A DNA stretch of 64,000 nucleotides from Henricia sp. BOLD:AAB3569 (taxonomy: Eukaryota > Echinodermata > Asteroidea > Spinulosida > Echinasteridae). The stretch spans positions 620,001 to 684,000 of the forward strand of contig JBBELK010000397.1 of the NCBI GenBank assembly GCA_037783545.1, written 5' to 3'. The stretch's first letter is position 1. Each line of letters starts with the position of its first letter. Below the pieces are notes generated by a model, which worked only from the letters and a program-made list of their open reading frames with translations, did not search any database and was not told where the DNA came from. Of the stretch, positions 46,661-56,855 are shown in pieces. Position numbers and translations under genes: made by a program.

Positions 46661-46815
46661 CTTAAAAATACAAATAAAATTTAATTTAAATTAAGATATA
46701 ATCCCCACTCAAATCATGTCAATAATTTATACACAATGTAAAAACCATGGATTAAAGAACTAAGAAATTACTCAAAAGGCATTCAGTTAGGCCTACCACT
46801 TCTCAAATAGAGACA

Positions 46816-47346
46816 TTAAAGATAGTAGGCCTATACATGATTGGTAAACTGTTACAAATAGTTTTATCCCCCTGTGTGATTGAAGATATGCATGATTAAA
46901 ACCAACCTGAGTAAAAACCAGCTCCGTACTTCGTCTAACTTTTGAGAAAACAGTCAAAAAAGGGTTTGCAGTAATTTCGCCCCAAAACCACTTCGCCTTG
47001 AACCATTTCGCCCTGAACCACGGCCTGTGCACGAAGTGGTTTTGGGGCGAAGTGGCATTTGGGCGATGTAGTGTTTGGACGAAGTAATTTGGGGCGAAAA
47101 GGCACTCGGGCGAAGTGGTTTGGGGAGAAATGGCACTTGGGCGAAATGGTTTTGGGGCGAATTTAATTTTCGTCTCATGAGACGAAAACTAATTGTTTTA
47201 CTCATTTCTCAAAGACTACAGCACTTATGACAAAACCATTTCAGGGGAACTTTTCTACGGTCATCATGTTTATATTGTGTAAGTTTGGCGTAAATCTGTG
47301 AACATTTCTGATTTTCGAGATTACCAATGGTGTATACTGCCTTTAA
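46816..47346 (+). mobile_element. TTAA-flanked MITE family E, copy 3
   Basis: TTAA at 46816-46819 and 47343-47346. Inverted ends AGATAGTAGGCCTATACATG and the inverse of AGGCAGTATACACC. Interior minisatellite and strand-switch centre as in copy 1, with which it is nearly colinear. ATAGAGAC also occurs just outside both sides (46808-46815 and 47351-47358). This may be coincidence, because TTAA is the duplication shared by all copies. Open frames on the minus strand are repeat by-products. Confidence 0.9.
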
Positions 47347-47630
47347 ATTACATAGAGACTGAATTAGAAGATAATCCATGCACAGACAGCGCAGGAATGA
47401 CTAGAATCGGGAATGTCAGGGTTTTTGTTTGAGGTCGTATACTGGATTGTAATCAACCATAATTATGATTAGAAAAAACCAAACTTAGGATGAGATAAAA
47501 ATCGTAAATGGAAGATAGAAGTGGTTCCAACTGTCCAATGCGAAGTTTCCTCACCCAAGATATATTCTTAGAATAAAACGATAACGGGTGGTGAATACAC
47601 GTGTAGGCCTACATTGTGAAACAACCAAAC
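47347..47630. other. non-coding stretch with diverged SINE tail
   Basis: 47477-47510 (AACCAAACTTAGGATGAGAT) resembles 47622-47655, so a second diverged SINE tail on the minus strand probably lies here. No gene. Confidence 0.4.
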
Positions 47631-47672
47631 TTGTGATGAGAGAAAAATCGTAAGGGCCTTATCGGGATTCGA
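47631..47672 (-). repeat. inverted SINE tail fragment
   Basis: AGAAAAATCGTAAGGGCCTT and ATCGGGATTCGA are the reverse complement of the T-arm and tail of the SINE at 47741-47900. The pair forms an inverted repeat with about 180 bases between. Confidence 0.75.
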
Positions 47673-47740
47673 TGGTGATCAGGCGCCATACCAGATGTTG
47701 TCTTCGTTACTTTGCAAAGTTGCGCTACCATGCAACACCG

Positions 47741-47900
47741 AGAGAAGAGTTGGGTATATAGGGAAAACCTGGGGGAGTACATGTATACCAACTGTGCCTT
47801 ATAGCTCACAGCTAGTAGAGCATCTGCCTCGTGAGCCAGAGGTCTCGGGTTCGAATCCCGATAAGGCCCTTACGATTTTTCTCTTATCCCAAGTTCGTGA
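47741..47900 (+). repeat. tRNA-derived SINE (full tRNA domain)
   Basis: Head GAGTTGGGTATATAGGGAAA..CCTGGGGGAGTAC, then a tRNA-like domain (47796-47867), then the tail TTACGATTTTTCTCTTATCC. The head recurs at 48470, followed there by tRNA-like units, which marks it as a mobile repeat and not a single tRNA gene. Confidence 0.75.
47796..47867 (+). tRNA. tRNA-like domain, threonine (CGT)-like, probably SINE-borne
   Basis: A perfect 7-bp acceptor stem (GCCTTAT with ATAAGGC) and a perfect T-arm (TCGGG TTCGAAT CCCGA) are present, with a plausible 4-bp D-stem (GCTC/GAGC). The anticodon arm, TCTGC CTCGTGA GCCAGA, carries one extra base in its 3' strand; the loop would read CGT. No CCA is encoded. The repeat head and tail and the extra base argue for a SINE promoter domain, not a working tRNA. 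Confidence 0.4.
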
Positions 47901-47924
47901 TATATTGTATATCGTGGACAGGGT

Positions 47925-48005
47925 AAAATACCATGCCCAAGGACACAAGTATCATGACTCATCCAGGCCAGGAATAGATCCTACAGACTACTTTCACAAC
48001 CAAGA
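47925..48005 (-). repeat. possible SINE fragment
   Basis: On the minus strand, a degenerate B-box (GGATCTATTCCTGG) is followed by ACTTGTGTCCTTGGGCATGG, the same post-tRNA motif as at 32690 and 60526. Confidence 0.45.
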
Positions 48006-48469
48006 GCCAACGAATACAAGTGATACGAATACAACGACCGACTAGTCAATCCATATACCAAATACATTACTTTTATCTTTTAAGAAACCCTAGGCTAAAC
48101 TGTCATTTTTTTTCGTACTCAACGATTTTCATGGGTTCGTCACCGGCGTACAATGCTCAAATGACCCCGGGGTCACCGGCGTGGTCAGATGTCACAAGTG
48201 TCATTCTCCAATACTGGTAACCATATCTTATAACACCTGATGTCAGAGTATTTTTAGATGGAACAATTAAGAGGCGAGATCGGCTCTTTTTGACGTTGAT
48301 TTATAGAGCTGGCACATAGTATAAGGCTCTTTTGGTTTCATTGTCAAGAACTAATGACTTCGAAAGTCTTGCGCCCTCTCAGAAGAAACATCTTGAAAAT
48401 GTCTAAGCTAAAGGAGTTTGTCAATGAATATAGGTCATTACACTGCTGTACTGCGTTCTTGATTTTCAG
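48006..48469. other. non-coding stretch
   Basis: No gene or repeat recognised. Confidence 0.35.
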
Positions 48470-48760
48470 AGAAAAGTTGGGTTTGTATATGGAAACCTGA
48501 AGGAGTATACCCCTGTGCCTCATAGCTCAGCTGGTAGAGCATCTGCCTGGTGTGTCGGAAGTCTACGGGAAAACCTCAGGGAGTACACCACTGTGCCCCA
48601 TAGCTTAACTAGTATAGAGCATCTGCCAGGTGTGTCAGAGGTCTTGGGAAAAACCTGAGGGAGTATACCACTGTGCCTCATAGCTCGACTGGTATAGAGC
48701 ATCTGGCCGGAGAGTCTATAAGGTCTCGAGTTTGAATCCCAATGAGGATCCAATGATTTG
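48470..48760 (+). repeat. tandem array of three tRNA-like SINE units
   Basis: The SINE head (GAAAAGTTGGGTTTGTATAT) is followed by three A-box units, starting CCTCATAGCTCAGCTGGTAG (48517), CCCCATAGCTTAACTAGTAT (48595) and CCTCATAGCTCGACTGGTAT (48675), with a 78-80-base period. Units are joined by AAACCTGAGGGAGTA.ACCACTGTG. Only the last carries a B-box-like T-arm (GAGTTTGAATCCCAA) and the tail. The D-loop of units 2 and 3 carries an added AT. Confidence 0.85.
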
Positions 48761-50965
48761 TCTCTCATCATGTTTTACTATACATGTATTTTGTTACCAA
48801 AGCAACTTATAGAACGCGAAAACATCTTAAACCCAACGGTACACGCAATTATATACCAAGGAAATTCGATTTAGATCGCAAATCTTTTGGCCGACAATAC
48901 ATCCTGGTCTTTTTTCCTCTCAAATCGGCTTTTTCGTCGGATTGTGTAATCATAATCATTCCTATAGAATGTGTTCGGCGAGCGCAAATAACCGAATTGA
49001 TAACGCCATTAACACGGGTATTAAGAGGCACGGCCGATTTCCAAATAACACTATTAGATCTGGAAACTCCCCGTTTCAATATCTCCGAAAGACCCATTTC
49101 GAAAACCACATTATAGACACTCAAAGGTTGTTTGTGTTTTATCAATTAGCTGTTCGTGTCCTTTAAAAGCGTGTCCATAAACTGGAAAAACAGCCGTGTA
49201 CTTGTCATCACTTAGCTATCATGTCTAACAAGGCGCAAACATTACGAAGCCTTTTGGTATTAAGCTAGTGGTGCGCACGGTTGATGAGTGTATGAGATAC
49301 ACGATGGACCATCAAAGGACACGCGCCGCTCGCCGGGTCTGAGTTTTTGAACGATTTAGGGGTATTTCTGGACTATCAAACCCCAAAAAATTATTTCATC
49401 GAACGCGCACACTGTAAACACAACACCGTTATTTTACAGGAAAACACAGAAATTATAAAATTATTATTATTATTATTGCATGAAGCTTATACAAGTGTGT
49501 TCCCCCTAAACATCGAGATACATAGGTGGGTGGCGCCATTGGCAGCCAACGGCCAGAGACACCGAGGAATCCCCTCACTAAAAAACGACTCAAACGTTTA
49601 TTATCTTCTATAGTTAAAATGTAATTTGACTAAAATTTAGGGTGCAAAATTATAATTATATCTCAATGTTATAAGATAAAACATGCATATTAGCTGACAA
49701 GGCGTGCCACTAAGCGAAAACGGCGACGATTTTCCTAAAACAGAAAATCTGCTATATCTTAAGAACTGACGGCCTTTCATGCTACCGAACTTGAAATATC
49801 CCCATGCACTTCTGTTTGAGTAAAATTTTACTGCTACAAATCAAGGAAAGTACAAAATTTCCTGAGGGAAGTTGGATTGAACTGCACATACAGGCCTACT
49901 TCATATACTAAAATGTGTCGGCACAGACATGTATACGCATAATGGACACGTGCAACGCGCCTGAAAATTTCCCCCGAATCAAAAAGCACCGCCGACTTAA
50001 TCTAAAGTCATTCCTTCGCCTTGCACTTTTGCTTAATTACAAACGCCGCATCGCCGTGCATATATAATCATTTCCGAAGCACGGGCTGTTGAAATCCTTT
50101 GATTTACGGACGGTATTGGGACGCGAGAAAGCAGACGAAAGATGAGCCGCTCTTAATGAAAAGAGCCACGGCTGAACGAGCGATGCTGGTTACGGCAATT
50201 TGCACGGTGCGTACAGGCGGGGATTGGGCCGCTACGCATGGGTAGCCAACCGGGGTAGTGCGCTGGTGCGACACGGTGCGAGCTACTACGCTGGGCCGGC
50301 GTGACATGTAGAACCGTTTTGCTTTCTAGGATTTGCTCGCGAAGCGGAACGGAACATCGAATAACGAAATTCAACTTGGGCGACAAATTGCCTTTATTTG
50401 TTTCGTTTTTTTGGAGGGTCAAATTCGAGATGGGTGAGCGACGGACAAAGATATTGTCAGTTGTTGACTGACAACGATATAAATCAAATTAACCGGGCGA
50501 GCATGGCAACATGGAAATAACTACAAATCATGAAATAGTGCAAGTCAAATTTGCTAACCCCGAAATTTATTTACTCAAAATAAGAATCCGTGCTCAGAGT
50601 CATTTCAAATACAGAAAAGAACTGCGCTTACTTAAAAGTAATCAAAAATTGAGCAAATTCCTCACAAGTCTGCTGACTTTGCTCACAAAAATGTCAATCT
50701 ACTTGTAATGATGTAAACTCGCATTCTTTTTCAAGAACTGGCCGACATGTAATATAATCCATACAATGTGTATATTAGTTCGGCCAGGAGGAATTTCCCG
50801 CAACGTCAATTTTGTCAAATCTGCAAGATTACTCAATCCGAATATTAATGGCGGTGGGTAGTTTCACACAAAGAAGGCACGTGCCTTTATATTATTTGAT
50901 CAGAGAGGTCAATTTAATTTGAGAAAAGTAGAATAACCCACGAGACAAACACGGCATCAAGGCCA
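48761..50965. other. 2.2 kb without a recognised gene
   Basis: Opposing frames of 98-110 codons at 48784-49145 are unrecognised. An ATT microsatellite lies at 49459-49478. 50040-50300 is GC-rich. A small hairpin (TTGTCAGT ... ACTGACAA) lies at about 50454-50474, followed by AT-rich sequence. No repeat family member was found. Confidence 0.35.
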
Positions 50966-51055
50966 CAATCAAACCTCGTTAATAAGGTCCTGGAGAATCT
51001 GCAGATTATCATGTTATAACAGGAACCTTGTATTATCAGGAATGAATTGGGAACT
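50966..51055 (+). mobile_element. MITE family B, copy 4 (3' truncated)
   Basis: CAATCAAACCTCGTTAATAA at the left end and the core GGAACCTTGTATTATCAGG are present, but the right half is lost. The uninterrupted CTCGTTAATAAG confirms the empty TTAA site used by element E at 11334. Confidence 0.78.
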
Positions 51056-51168
51056 TGCTGTCAAGCATGACCTTGCAAATTAGTACAAATTTTGCACGAC
51101 AATTTCTGGATGATGTACAATGATCATATTATAGCCATGCACCCTGGCATATTTTCACGTGTATAATA

Positions 51169-51770
51169 CACTCGACCAAAAAAAGTTCTGTCACCAGTAA
51201 GACATTTATAAATATTTATTATTAAATTGAATTTAATGTAGGAAAATAATTTTAGCTGAACATATCCCTCAAAGGAATAGAGCTCAAGAGAGATCATGAT
51301 GGCAAGCTTCACTGAACAGGAATGCAACAAAGGAGTGTGGGGTCAGAATGAAAAACACCAAAGAACAATGCAACTTGTGATTTGGGCAATTTGTGTGTAG
51401 ACAATTAGGAAATTTTTAAGTGAGTTTGGATTTATCAATGTCTTGTCAAAAACATCTAAATCAAAATGGTTAAATTGTCCAATCTGAATCGTGCCATTGC
51501 ATTAGGTATGGTGGAAGCAAAATACTGAACTGTAACTCCCCTTGCTTGAGTGCAATAAAGTTGACATCGTTGTTTTTTTGTGTTTTTCATTCTGACCCCA
51601 CACTCCTTTGTTGCATTCCTGTTCAGTGAAGCTTGCCATCATGGACTCCGTTGAGCTCTATTCCTTTGAGTGATATGTTCAGCTAAAATTTGATATATTA
51701 TTTTCCTACATTAAATCCAATTTCATATTAAATATCTACAAACTGGTGACAGAACTTTTTTGGTCGAGTG
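51169..51770. mobile_element. Tc1/mariner-like element H with about 190-bp inverted repeats
   Basis: CACTCGACCAAAAAAAGTTC at the left is mirrored by GAACTTTTTTGGTCGAGTG at the right, with TA directly outside both ends (51167-51168 and 51771-51772). The arms pair for about 190 bases (GGAATGCAACAAAGGAGTGT and its inverse near 51600). The middle of roughly 220 bases has no transposase. Long inverted repeats and TA duplication fit a non-autonomous Tc1-like element. Confidence 0.92.
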
Positions 51771-51772
51771 TA

Positions 51773-52034
51773 GAAGTCGCGCAGGCTCGGTCGAGTTTTT
51801 GCGAGCATAAGAAGAAATCTGCGGCAGATCCACGCTCATTAAAAAACAAAAACACAATGGAAATTCCTGGCGGAACGCGGACATTCCAGGCGGTATCTGG
51901 GCCCCGCCAGGAATTACCATTGTGTTTTTGTATTTTAATGAGCGTGCATGGATCTGCCACAGATTTCTTCTTATGGTAGCAAAAACTCGACCTAGCCTGC
52001 GCGACTTATGCTACCTTATTGCAGAGCGGGTCAC
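51773..52034. mobile_element. palindromic MITE family G, copy 3 (left end lost, joined to H)
   Basis: Begins inside the left arm (AAGTCGCGCAGGCTCGG) and runs to the intact right end, GAGCGGGTCACA. The missing left part (about 29 bases by comparison with the right arm) would have lain where H now ends, and it is not found on the far side of H. The arms from 51775 pair well with 51895-52005. Confidence 0.85.
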
Positions 52035-52558
52035 AATTTGTTTGTCACAATAATCACCAAAATAATACAAAATACTTGTCCTCAAGTGAAAATCCATGCT
52101 CGAAGTTGCGATAAAAATCACTTCAAATTGTCACCGTTATCTGCAGAAACTTCCGATATTACTTACGGTTGATCTGATTACGAAAGTCTGATATTGGTAT
52201 CAACAACAGAATGTCCGTGTGTGTTGCAACCTATACGCCGCGTATCACACAGGTCACGATATAAACTTCGAGAGGAATTTGCTTTATATCAACACGATTT
52301 TCGGACAGAACCAGCTGTGACATTTCAATGTAGCAGTTTTCACAGATAAGCTTGGGTGTTAAATTCGCCACACCTGGGCTCATTATACCAGCAACCTGCT
52401 GGTAGAAGCCGACCGGGCCTTGGGCGGTTCAGACGGCCCGATTACATGCCAGTGGCCGGTGGGAACATGAAAAAAGGAGGCATAAACGCGGAATGTGGTT
52501 AGTACCGTTTTAGTTATCGACTCTTGCCGGACATTTTACAACACAAGTTTAAAACGTC
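52035..52558. other. unique non-coding stretch
   Basis: No gene or repeat recognised; moderately GC-rich at 52360-52480. Confidence 0.35.
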
Positions 52559-52699
52559 TTAAAAACAGAGGCTCGTCAATGCGCGCGTGAGACCAAATTC
52601 GTGCCACGAAATACGCAACTCCATGCCTTTGCTATGGAGCTGCGTATTTCGTGGCACGAAATTGGCGCCCGAGCATTGCTGACGAGCCTGTGCCTTTAA
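52559..52699. mobile_element. TTAA-flanked hairpin element L (141 bp)
   Basis: TTAA at 52559-52562 and 52696-52699. The arms pair: GGCTCGTCAATGC with GCATTGCTGACGAGCC, and the inner stem TTCGTGCCACGAAATACGCA with its perfect inverse, then ACTCCAT with ATGGAGCT around a 9-base loop. The right inverted end starts AGGCACAGGCTCGTC, an AGGC start like family E. No second copy was seen. Confidence 0.85.
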
Positions 52700-53212
52700 A
52701 CTGAATAGATAACTCTTCTCCAATTCTAAACTTTAAGTTAAAAGCAAACTAAATGTATCCATACAACACACGCAAAAGCGCGAGGTCCTTGGGATACTCT
52801 TGCAGCCAAAATCCAACATCATCAAAATATTGGCACAGAACAGTTATCAAGACTGAGTTTTTCGCACAGCAAATAATTATGTTACCAAATGCGTGCACAA
52901 TTAATGCTTATGGACCGAGTAGGCCTATATACACTAGCTATACCGTATAACGTTTTCTTGCGTTGGAATAACGCGACGACACTAGGCCTATATGATTAAT
53001 TGTTCGTAACAATCCCAGATGTTGCATGATGCCAACTCCGTGCATGACCGTCATATATCGGCCTTTTTAAACACCAAATGACTACCACATGTTGACCGGA
53101 CAAGAAATACAGCTGTGCGCGAATTTATCTTATAGTACCCGGAATATCTGACGTTCCGAAAAGTTTCTTAAATGTTTCGTTCTATATTTCCAAACGGAGA
53201 GCATAATCATCC
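52700..53212. other. non-coding stretch
   Basis: No gene recognised. Two TAGGCCTA octamers (about 52920 and 52984). Confidence 0.35.
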
Positions 53213-53542
53213 ACTTTTAAAGGAGATTTTTCCAGAAAATTTATTTTGTTGTATTACCTGACAAAGATATAAAATGCCTCCCCAAAATATTATCCATGGG
53301 AAGAAAACAGGACATTTGCAATCTCCAATTTAGATGTGTAAGCAAAACGGTTGGTGATGATGCACTGCTTTTTAAACCGGATAAATTAGTTTACTAAACT
53401 TTGGTGTTTTTTTTGACGATATCCCCATAAATATACGGATTGAGGGCGCGAAATTTCAGGACGGCAATGAGAAAAATATGGCACATGATGGTATCAAAAT
53501 CTCAACACCCATGGAAAAAGGGGAGGTCAAAAAATCACACCG
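53213..53542 (+). repeat. dispersed repeat M, copy 1
   Basis: Shares, over about 330 bases, AATGCCTCCCCAAAATATTA, ATCCATGGGAAGAAAAC, TTTGCAATCTCCAA, GATAAATTAGTTTAC and GCGCGAAA with the reverse complement of 62583-62922. By eye 70-75 per cent alike. Structural type unknown. Confidence 0.8.
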
Positions 53543-53579
53543 TTTGTAACAGTTTACCAATCGTGTATACTACCTTTAA
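53540..53579 (-). mobile_element. solo terminus of family E
   Basis: CCGTTTGTAACAGTTTACCA followed by ATCGTGTATACTACCT and TTAA (53576-53579) is the family E end in minus orientation. No matching partner end was found to its left, where repeat M lies instead. Confidence 0.75.
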
Positions 53580-53639
53580 TATACACCTAAATGGAAATCT
53601 ACACGACTGACATCATGTAGGCCTATATATATACCGGAG

Positions 53640-53960
53640 TCTCTACAGTACTTTGTTCCAAATCAGAGCCAATTGAGTTCTTTTCCCCCAGTTTAATCTG
53701 AGAGCCGCGGTCTTGGACAATCGTAATGCTCCGTATCGTATTTCAGACGCCGAAAAAAATATGACTTTAGCCGAATGCTCGACCGTATCTACCGAGCCCT
53801 TAAAAGCCATTTTAAATTTGTGCAAATGCCGAAGGAAAACTGACACCGCCATCCATGCAATGCACGAGGGACAAGCCAGATTAACTATCCAATTCATATA
53901 TTTTAAAAGCTTGGAGCCGCGGTATAGAGGCTGATTATTCGCTGGGAGATCGGTGGACTA
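53640..53960. promoter_or_regulatory. candidate conserved noncoding element
   Basis: Unique, complex sequence with CCAATTGAG, GTTTAATCTGAGAG, an octamer-like ATTTGTGCAAATG, GATTAACTATCC and GCTGATTATTCG. Opposing open frames of 73-84 codons cover it without recognisable similarity. Listed for motif content only. Confidence 0.25.
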
Positions 53961-54194
53961 AATGGCGTCTGCGAAACTGGAGTAATAATGCACGTTATAT
54001 ACGTTACGTAGCCAGGTAAAAGTGATGCACATTACGGTAGCCGAGGAGAGCCATGAGAGTTGTACACTTCGGGCGCGTATTGTGAGACGTTACCTTTGTT
54101 ACATGTGCGCTTTGTTATGAGAGCCTTGGGGAGCCTTGGGGAACCGGGTAGTTTGTAGTTTAAAAGCGCATATATGTAAGTACAGAGCGACGTC

Positions 54195-54476
54195 GTGCGG
54201 TCGGGTTGGCGTAGTGGTTCTTTCCTCGCCTTTCACCTCTGGCGTCCCGGGTTCGAATCCGGGACGTGTATGTGGATTGGGTTTGCAGTCCCTACTTGAC
54301 CGCGTGGGTTTTCCCCTGGGGCATTTCTCTGGGGGTTTTCCTCCCACTTCTAAAACTGCAACTCCTTCTTCGTCATCTCAAGTTGATAATATAGTATAGT
54401 TAAAGCTAAAACTGTATAGTTGATGGCATAAAGGGCCTTAGTTGCCGAAGATGCCATAAAATATACAACAACAACA
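54195..54476 (+). repeat. tRNA-Glu-like SINE with 13-bp target-site duplication
   Basis: The identical 13-mer ACAGAGCGACGTC flanks the element (54182-54194 and 54477-54489). The tRNA-like head has an A-box-like TTGGCGTAGTGGTT, an anticodon-loop-like CTTTCAC (TTC, glutamate) and a B-box GGTTCGAATCC. The body has CGTGGGTTTTCCCCTGGGGC and GGGGGTTTTCCTCCCACTTC, a central block of the sort shared by several animal SINEs. It ends in an ACAACAACAACAAC-type tail. Structurally complete, so retroposition was LINE-mediated and not very ancient. Confidence 0.93.
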
Positions 54477-54784
54477 ACAGAGCGACGTCATTGCAAAATA
54501 GTCGTGTGATGTGAGGTGCGATAAAGCGGGCGATAAACCATCGCACGGACATCGTACATAATGTTGTTAACAATTTCCTGTCGTGTTGTTTCGTGCTGCA
54601 TGGTTCGGGCAATATCGGGAGCATTTGCAATTTCCAGTTAATATGTATAACCCAAATATTCCTTTGGCCTTGGTGTATATTGTAACTTTTCGATGTATTA
54701 AGCTCTTTTTAATTCGGAATTGTTTTGCCCTTTCCCGACGTAAACTTCATTGCACTGCGGTGCTCCCCCGATATATTACGAGAA

Positions 54785-54875
54785 AAACTTCATAGCAAGC
54801 TCGGGTGGGACTCGAACCTACGACATCTAGCAAACCAGGCAGACGTATTGGCACTCGACCACTGGCACATAATAA
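54785..54875 (-). repeat. tRNA-derived SINE fragment
   Basis: On the minus strand, A-box-like AGTGGTCGAGTG and B-box GGTTCGAGTCCCACC (about 54810-54824) stand at tRNA spacing, with CTGCCTGGTTTGCTAGATG as a degenerate anticodon arm. Confidence 0.65.
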
Positions 54876-55345
54876 ATGTATGGATTGATTCAAATATGTT
54901 CTCTATGCAAACGCCAAAAATGCCTTTCTTGGCAAGAAAAATGTCAGTGTCCCCAAAGTGTCAAAATTCTTCGAAAATATCGCCGTATCGCATCGTCCGA
55001 GAGCCAAACGATACCGATATCGCAGACCAAAACCTTGGTCTTCGCCGAATTTTGGCTCTCGTGGGCCACCGTCGACCAAGCCCCCAATACTGCCTGGAAA
55101 AGCAATCAGGGTTGTATCCCCCACAATGTGGCGTCATTACGGCATGGTCCGTAATGCGGCGGCCGCGTTTGATGGACTCATCAAGGAACATAATACGCCG
55201 TATAAGACTTGCTATAGTCAGTCTTTATTGTCTTTATGCGTATGAAATCAAACCCTTATACCGATTTACGGAGAGCTATAGCTATACGGGAGTGCAGATT
55301 AGGATAGACGGTAAGGCTCATGATGAATCGGGACAAGCCACTTAA
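54876..55345. other. complex stretch open in five frames, function unknown
   Basis: Nearly 470 bases with few stop codons: 206 and 95 codons on the plus strand, 92 codons in a third plus frame, and 73-76 codons in two minus frames. None of the translations shows a known domain. Base content is balanced and rich in CG (CGATACCGATATCGCAG, CGGCCGCG). This could be a conserved noncoding element or an exon of an unrecognised gene; I favour noncoding. Confidence 0.3.
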
Positions 55346-55839
55346 GGGGACATAATATAGGGGGAGGATGGAGGTCGGGGACTTTTGGGGGTAATTTTAA
55401 TAAGTCCTCTTTTTATGACAGATACGGGGCAGAAATCTAAAACGTACCTTATTAAAGTTTTATGTCTGGCCTAATCGGTATTTCCTGATTACGGGCGGGA
55501 TGAGGGAGATGAGTTCTGGGGATTGAATATTCAAATTTGGACGAGCATTAGGGATGTGGTTGATTGTCTATACAGTGTTCTTGGTAGATTAAATCCGTGA
55601 ATTCGTAGTGCAACAGCACCAATTGAAAGAAGAATATAAGTCAAGTTGGCAAACCGGCCTGCGGAAATTTTAGCTTTACAAAATGCAGCAATGTTTCGGG
55701 AAACGTTTGAAATTCATGCATGGATCTTGTGAAAGGCTTAGTGAAGTGAAAATTATCAACCATTTGTTTTTATACACGAATCAAAAGATCAAAGTGTTGC
55801 AGAAAAAGGGGCAAACTCAAATTTGTTTTCATTTCAGAA
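55346..55839. other. non-coding stretch
   Basis: No gene recognised; the left end of repeat N copy 1 may extend into it. Confidence 0.35.
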
Positions 55840-56285
55840 AGAAGTGACCTTTTCTCTACTTCAAAATTTTCTTGACAGACGAGGGCGCTGTTTATTGCTC
55901 GTCGTGAGGGAACCCACAGTTGAAAAACAAAGAAAGAACATTACATTTCAAACAGTAACAGTGGCCCGCTGATCCATTTCTGACCAAAAACAAACTTGTT
56001 GGGATATGACATACTAAACAAACTCAGTAAACTGTTACAGATCATAACACCAAGAAGTCACTGAAAATGACAACTTTTGTACACAAGTCAATGGAGATTT
56101 CCTCTGTTGTCCTGAGATGACATCACAGATTTGCTCATGAATATGGAAATTCTCATTAGCATTAAAATAGAAAACTTGCAATTACACCAAAACGGAACAA
56201 TCAAATTTTCTGAAATTGACCGAAATGTGTAAAACACACCCTACTATATTATTATATTTAACAAAAACCCTATTTCACACGTCCT
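55840..56285 (+). mobile_element. TTAA-type repeat N, copy 1 (left end unclear)
   Basis: Aligned by eye with copy 2: GAGGGCGCTGTTT, CTCATGAATATGGAAATTCT and TTCTCATTAGCATTAAAA occur in the same order and spacing. It ends at the TTAA shared with copy 2. The copies are well diverged, so these are old. Confidence 0.65.
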
Positions 56286-56855
56286 TTAAAGGGCCTGTGA
56301 CATGCTAAACAACTTTGTGCCTAAGCTTTGCTTCATAATGACGGATTACTTGTTCAGCAAGACATACTATTGTTCGTTTGGATGTAAAATCAATAAAAGG
56401 TGGCCTTTTTCAACTTTGAAGATTTCATTGCAATAAATCACAGACAGAGGGCGCTGTTTTGAGTGCATCACATAAGGAAGACAGAAGGGAAAAGTTAAGA
56501 AAAAACATAAGACTTCAAGTTGGACTTGTGGCAAATTGCTGCAGTTTCTACCCCCAGTTTTGTCATGGCTTACAGCAGGCAACATGTAAAACAAACCCAA
56601 ACAGCCATGGATTACAAAAGTTTCAGGAAAATTGAGAAAAAAGTGGAATCTTTTGTGCACAGTTGAATGTAATTTTCCTGTGTTGACATCGTGACCTTGG
56701 TCATGAATATGCATATTCTCATTAGCATAAAAACTAAAAACCTTTGTTTTAACCCCCAAAGCAAGCTCCAAATAGGATTTGTATGACTTTAACTGAGTAA
56801 AGTGGTTTTAAAGCATATATTTCATTGATAACAATCCTAAATAAGGGCCCTTTAA
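56286..56855 (+). mobile_element. TTAA-flanked repeat N, copy 2 (570 bp)
   Basis: TTAA at 56286-56289 and 56852-56855 enclose short inverted ends (AGGGCC at the left; GGGCCCT at the right). Interior features are GAGGGCGCTGTTTTGAG, CATGAATATGCATATTC and TCTCATTAGCAT. The 134-codon minus frame inside is not recognisable. Same target and AGG start as families E, L and P. Confidence 0.72.

Noticed and set aside
46808-47358. ATAGAGAC on both sides of family E copy 3 as an 8-bp hAT duplication
   Set aside because: The two octamers are not at equal distance from the ends, and all other copies of the family show TTAA duplication, so it is taken as coincidence.
47796-47867. Functional threonine tRNA gene
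   Set aside because: Sits inside a repeat whose head recurs at 48470 and has an extra base in the anticodon stem, so it is annotated as a tRNA-like SINE domain with low confidence.
48470-48760. CRISPR-like array
   Set aside because: Three 78-80-base units are tRNA-like SINE modules with no spacers of even length; the genome is animal.
50440-50480. Small hairpin TTGTCAGT ... ACTGACAA as a regulatory RNA
   Set aside because: Eight-base stem only; expected by chance in 64 kb.
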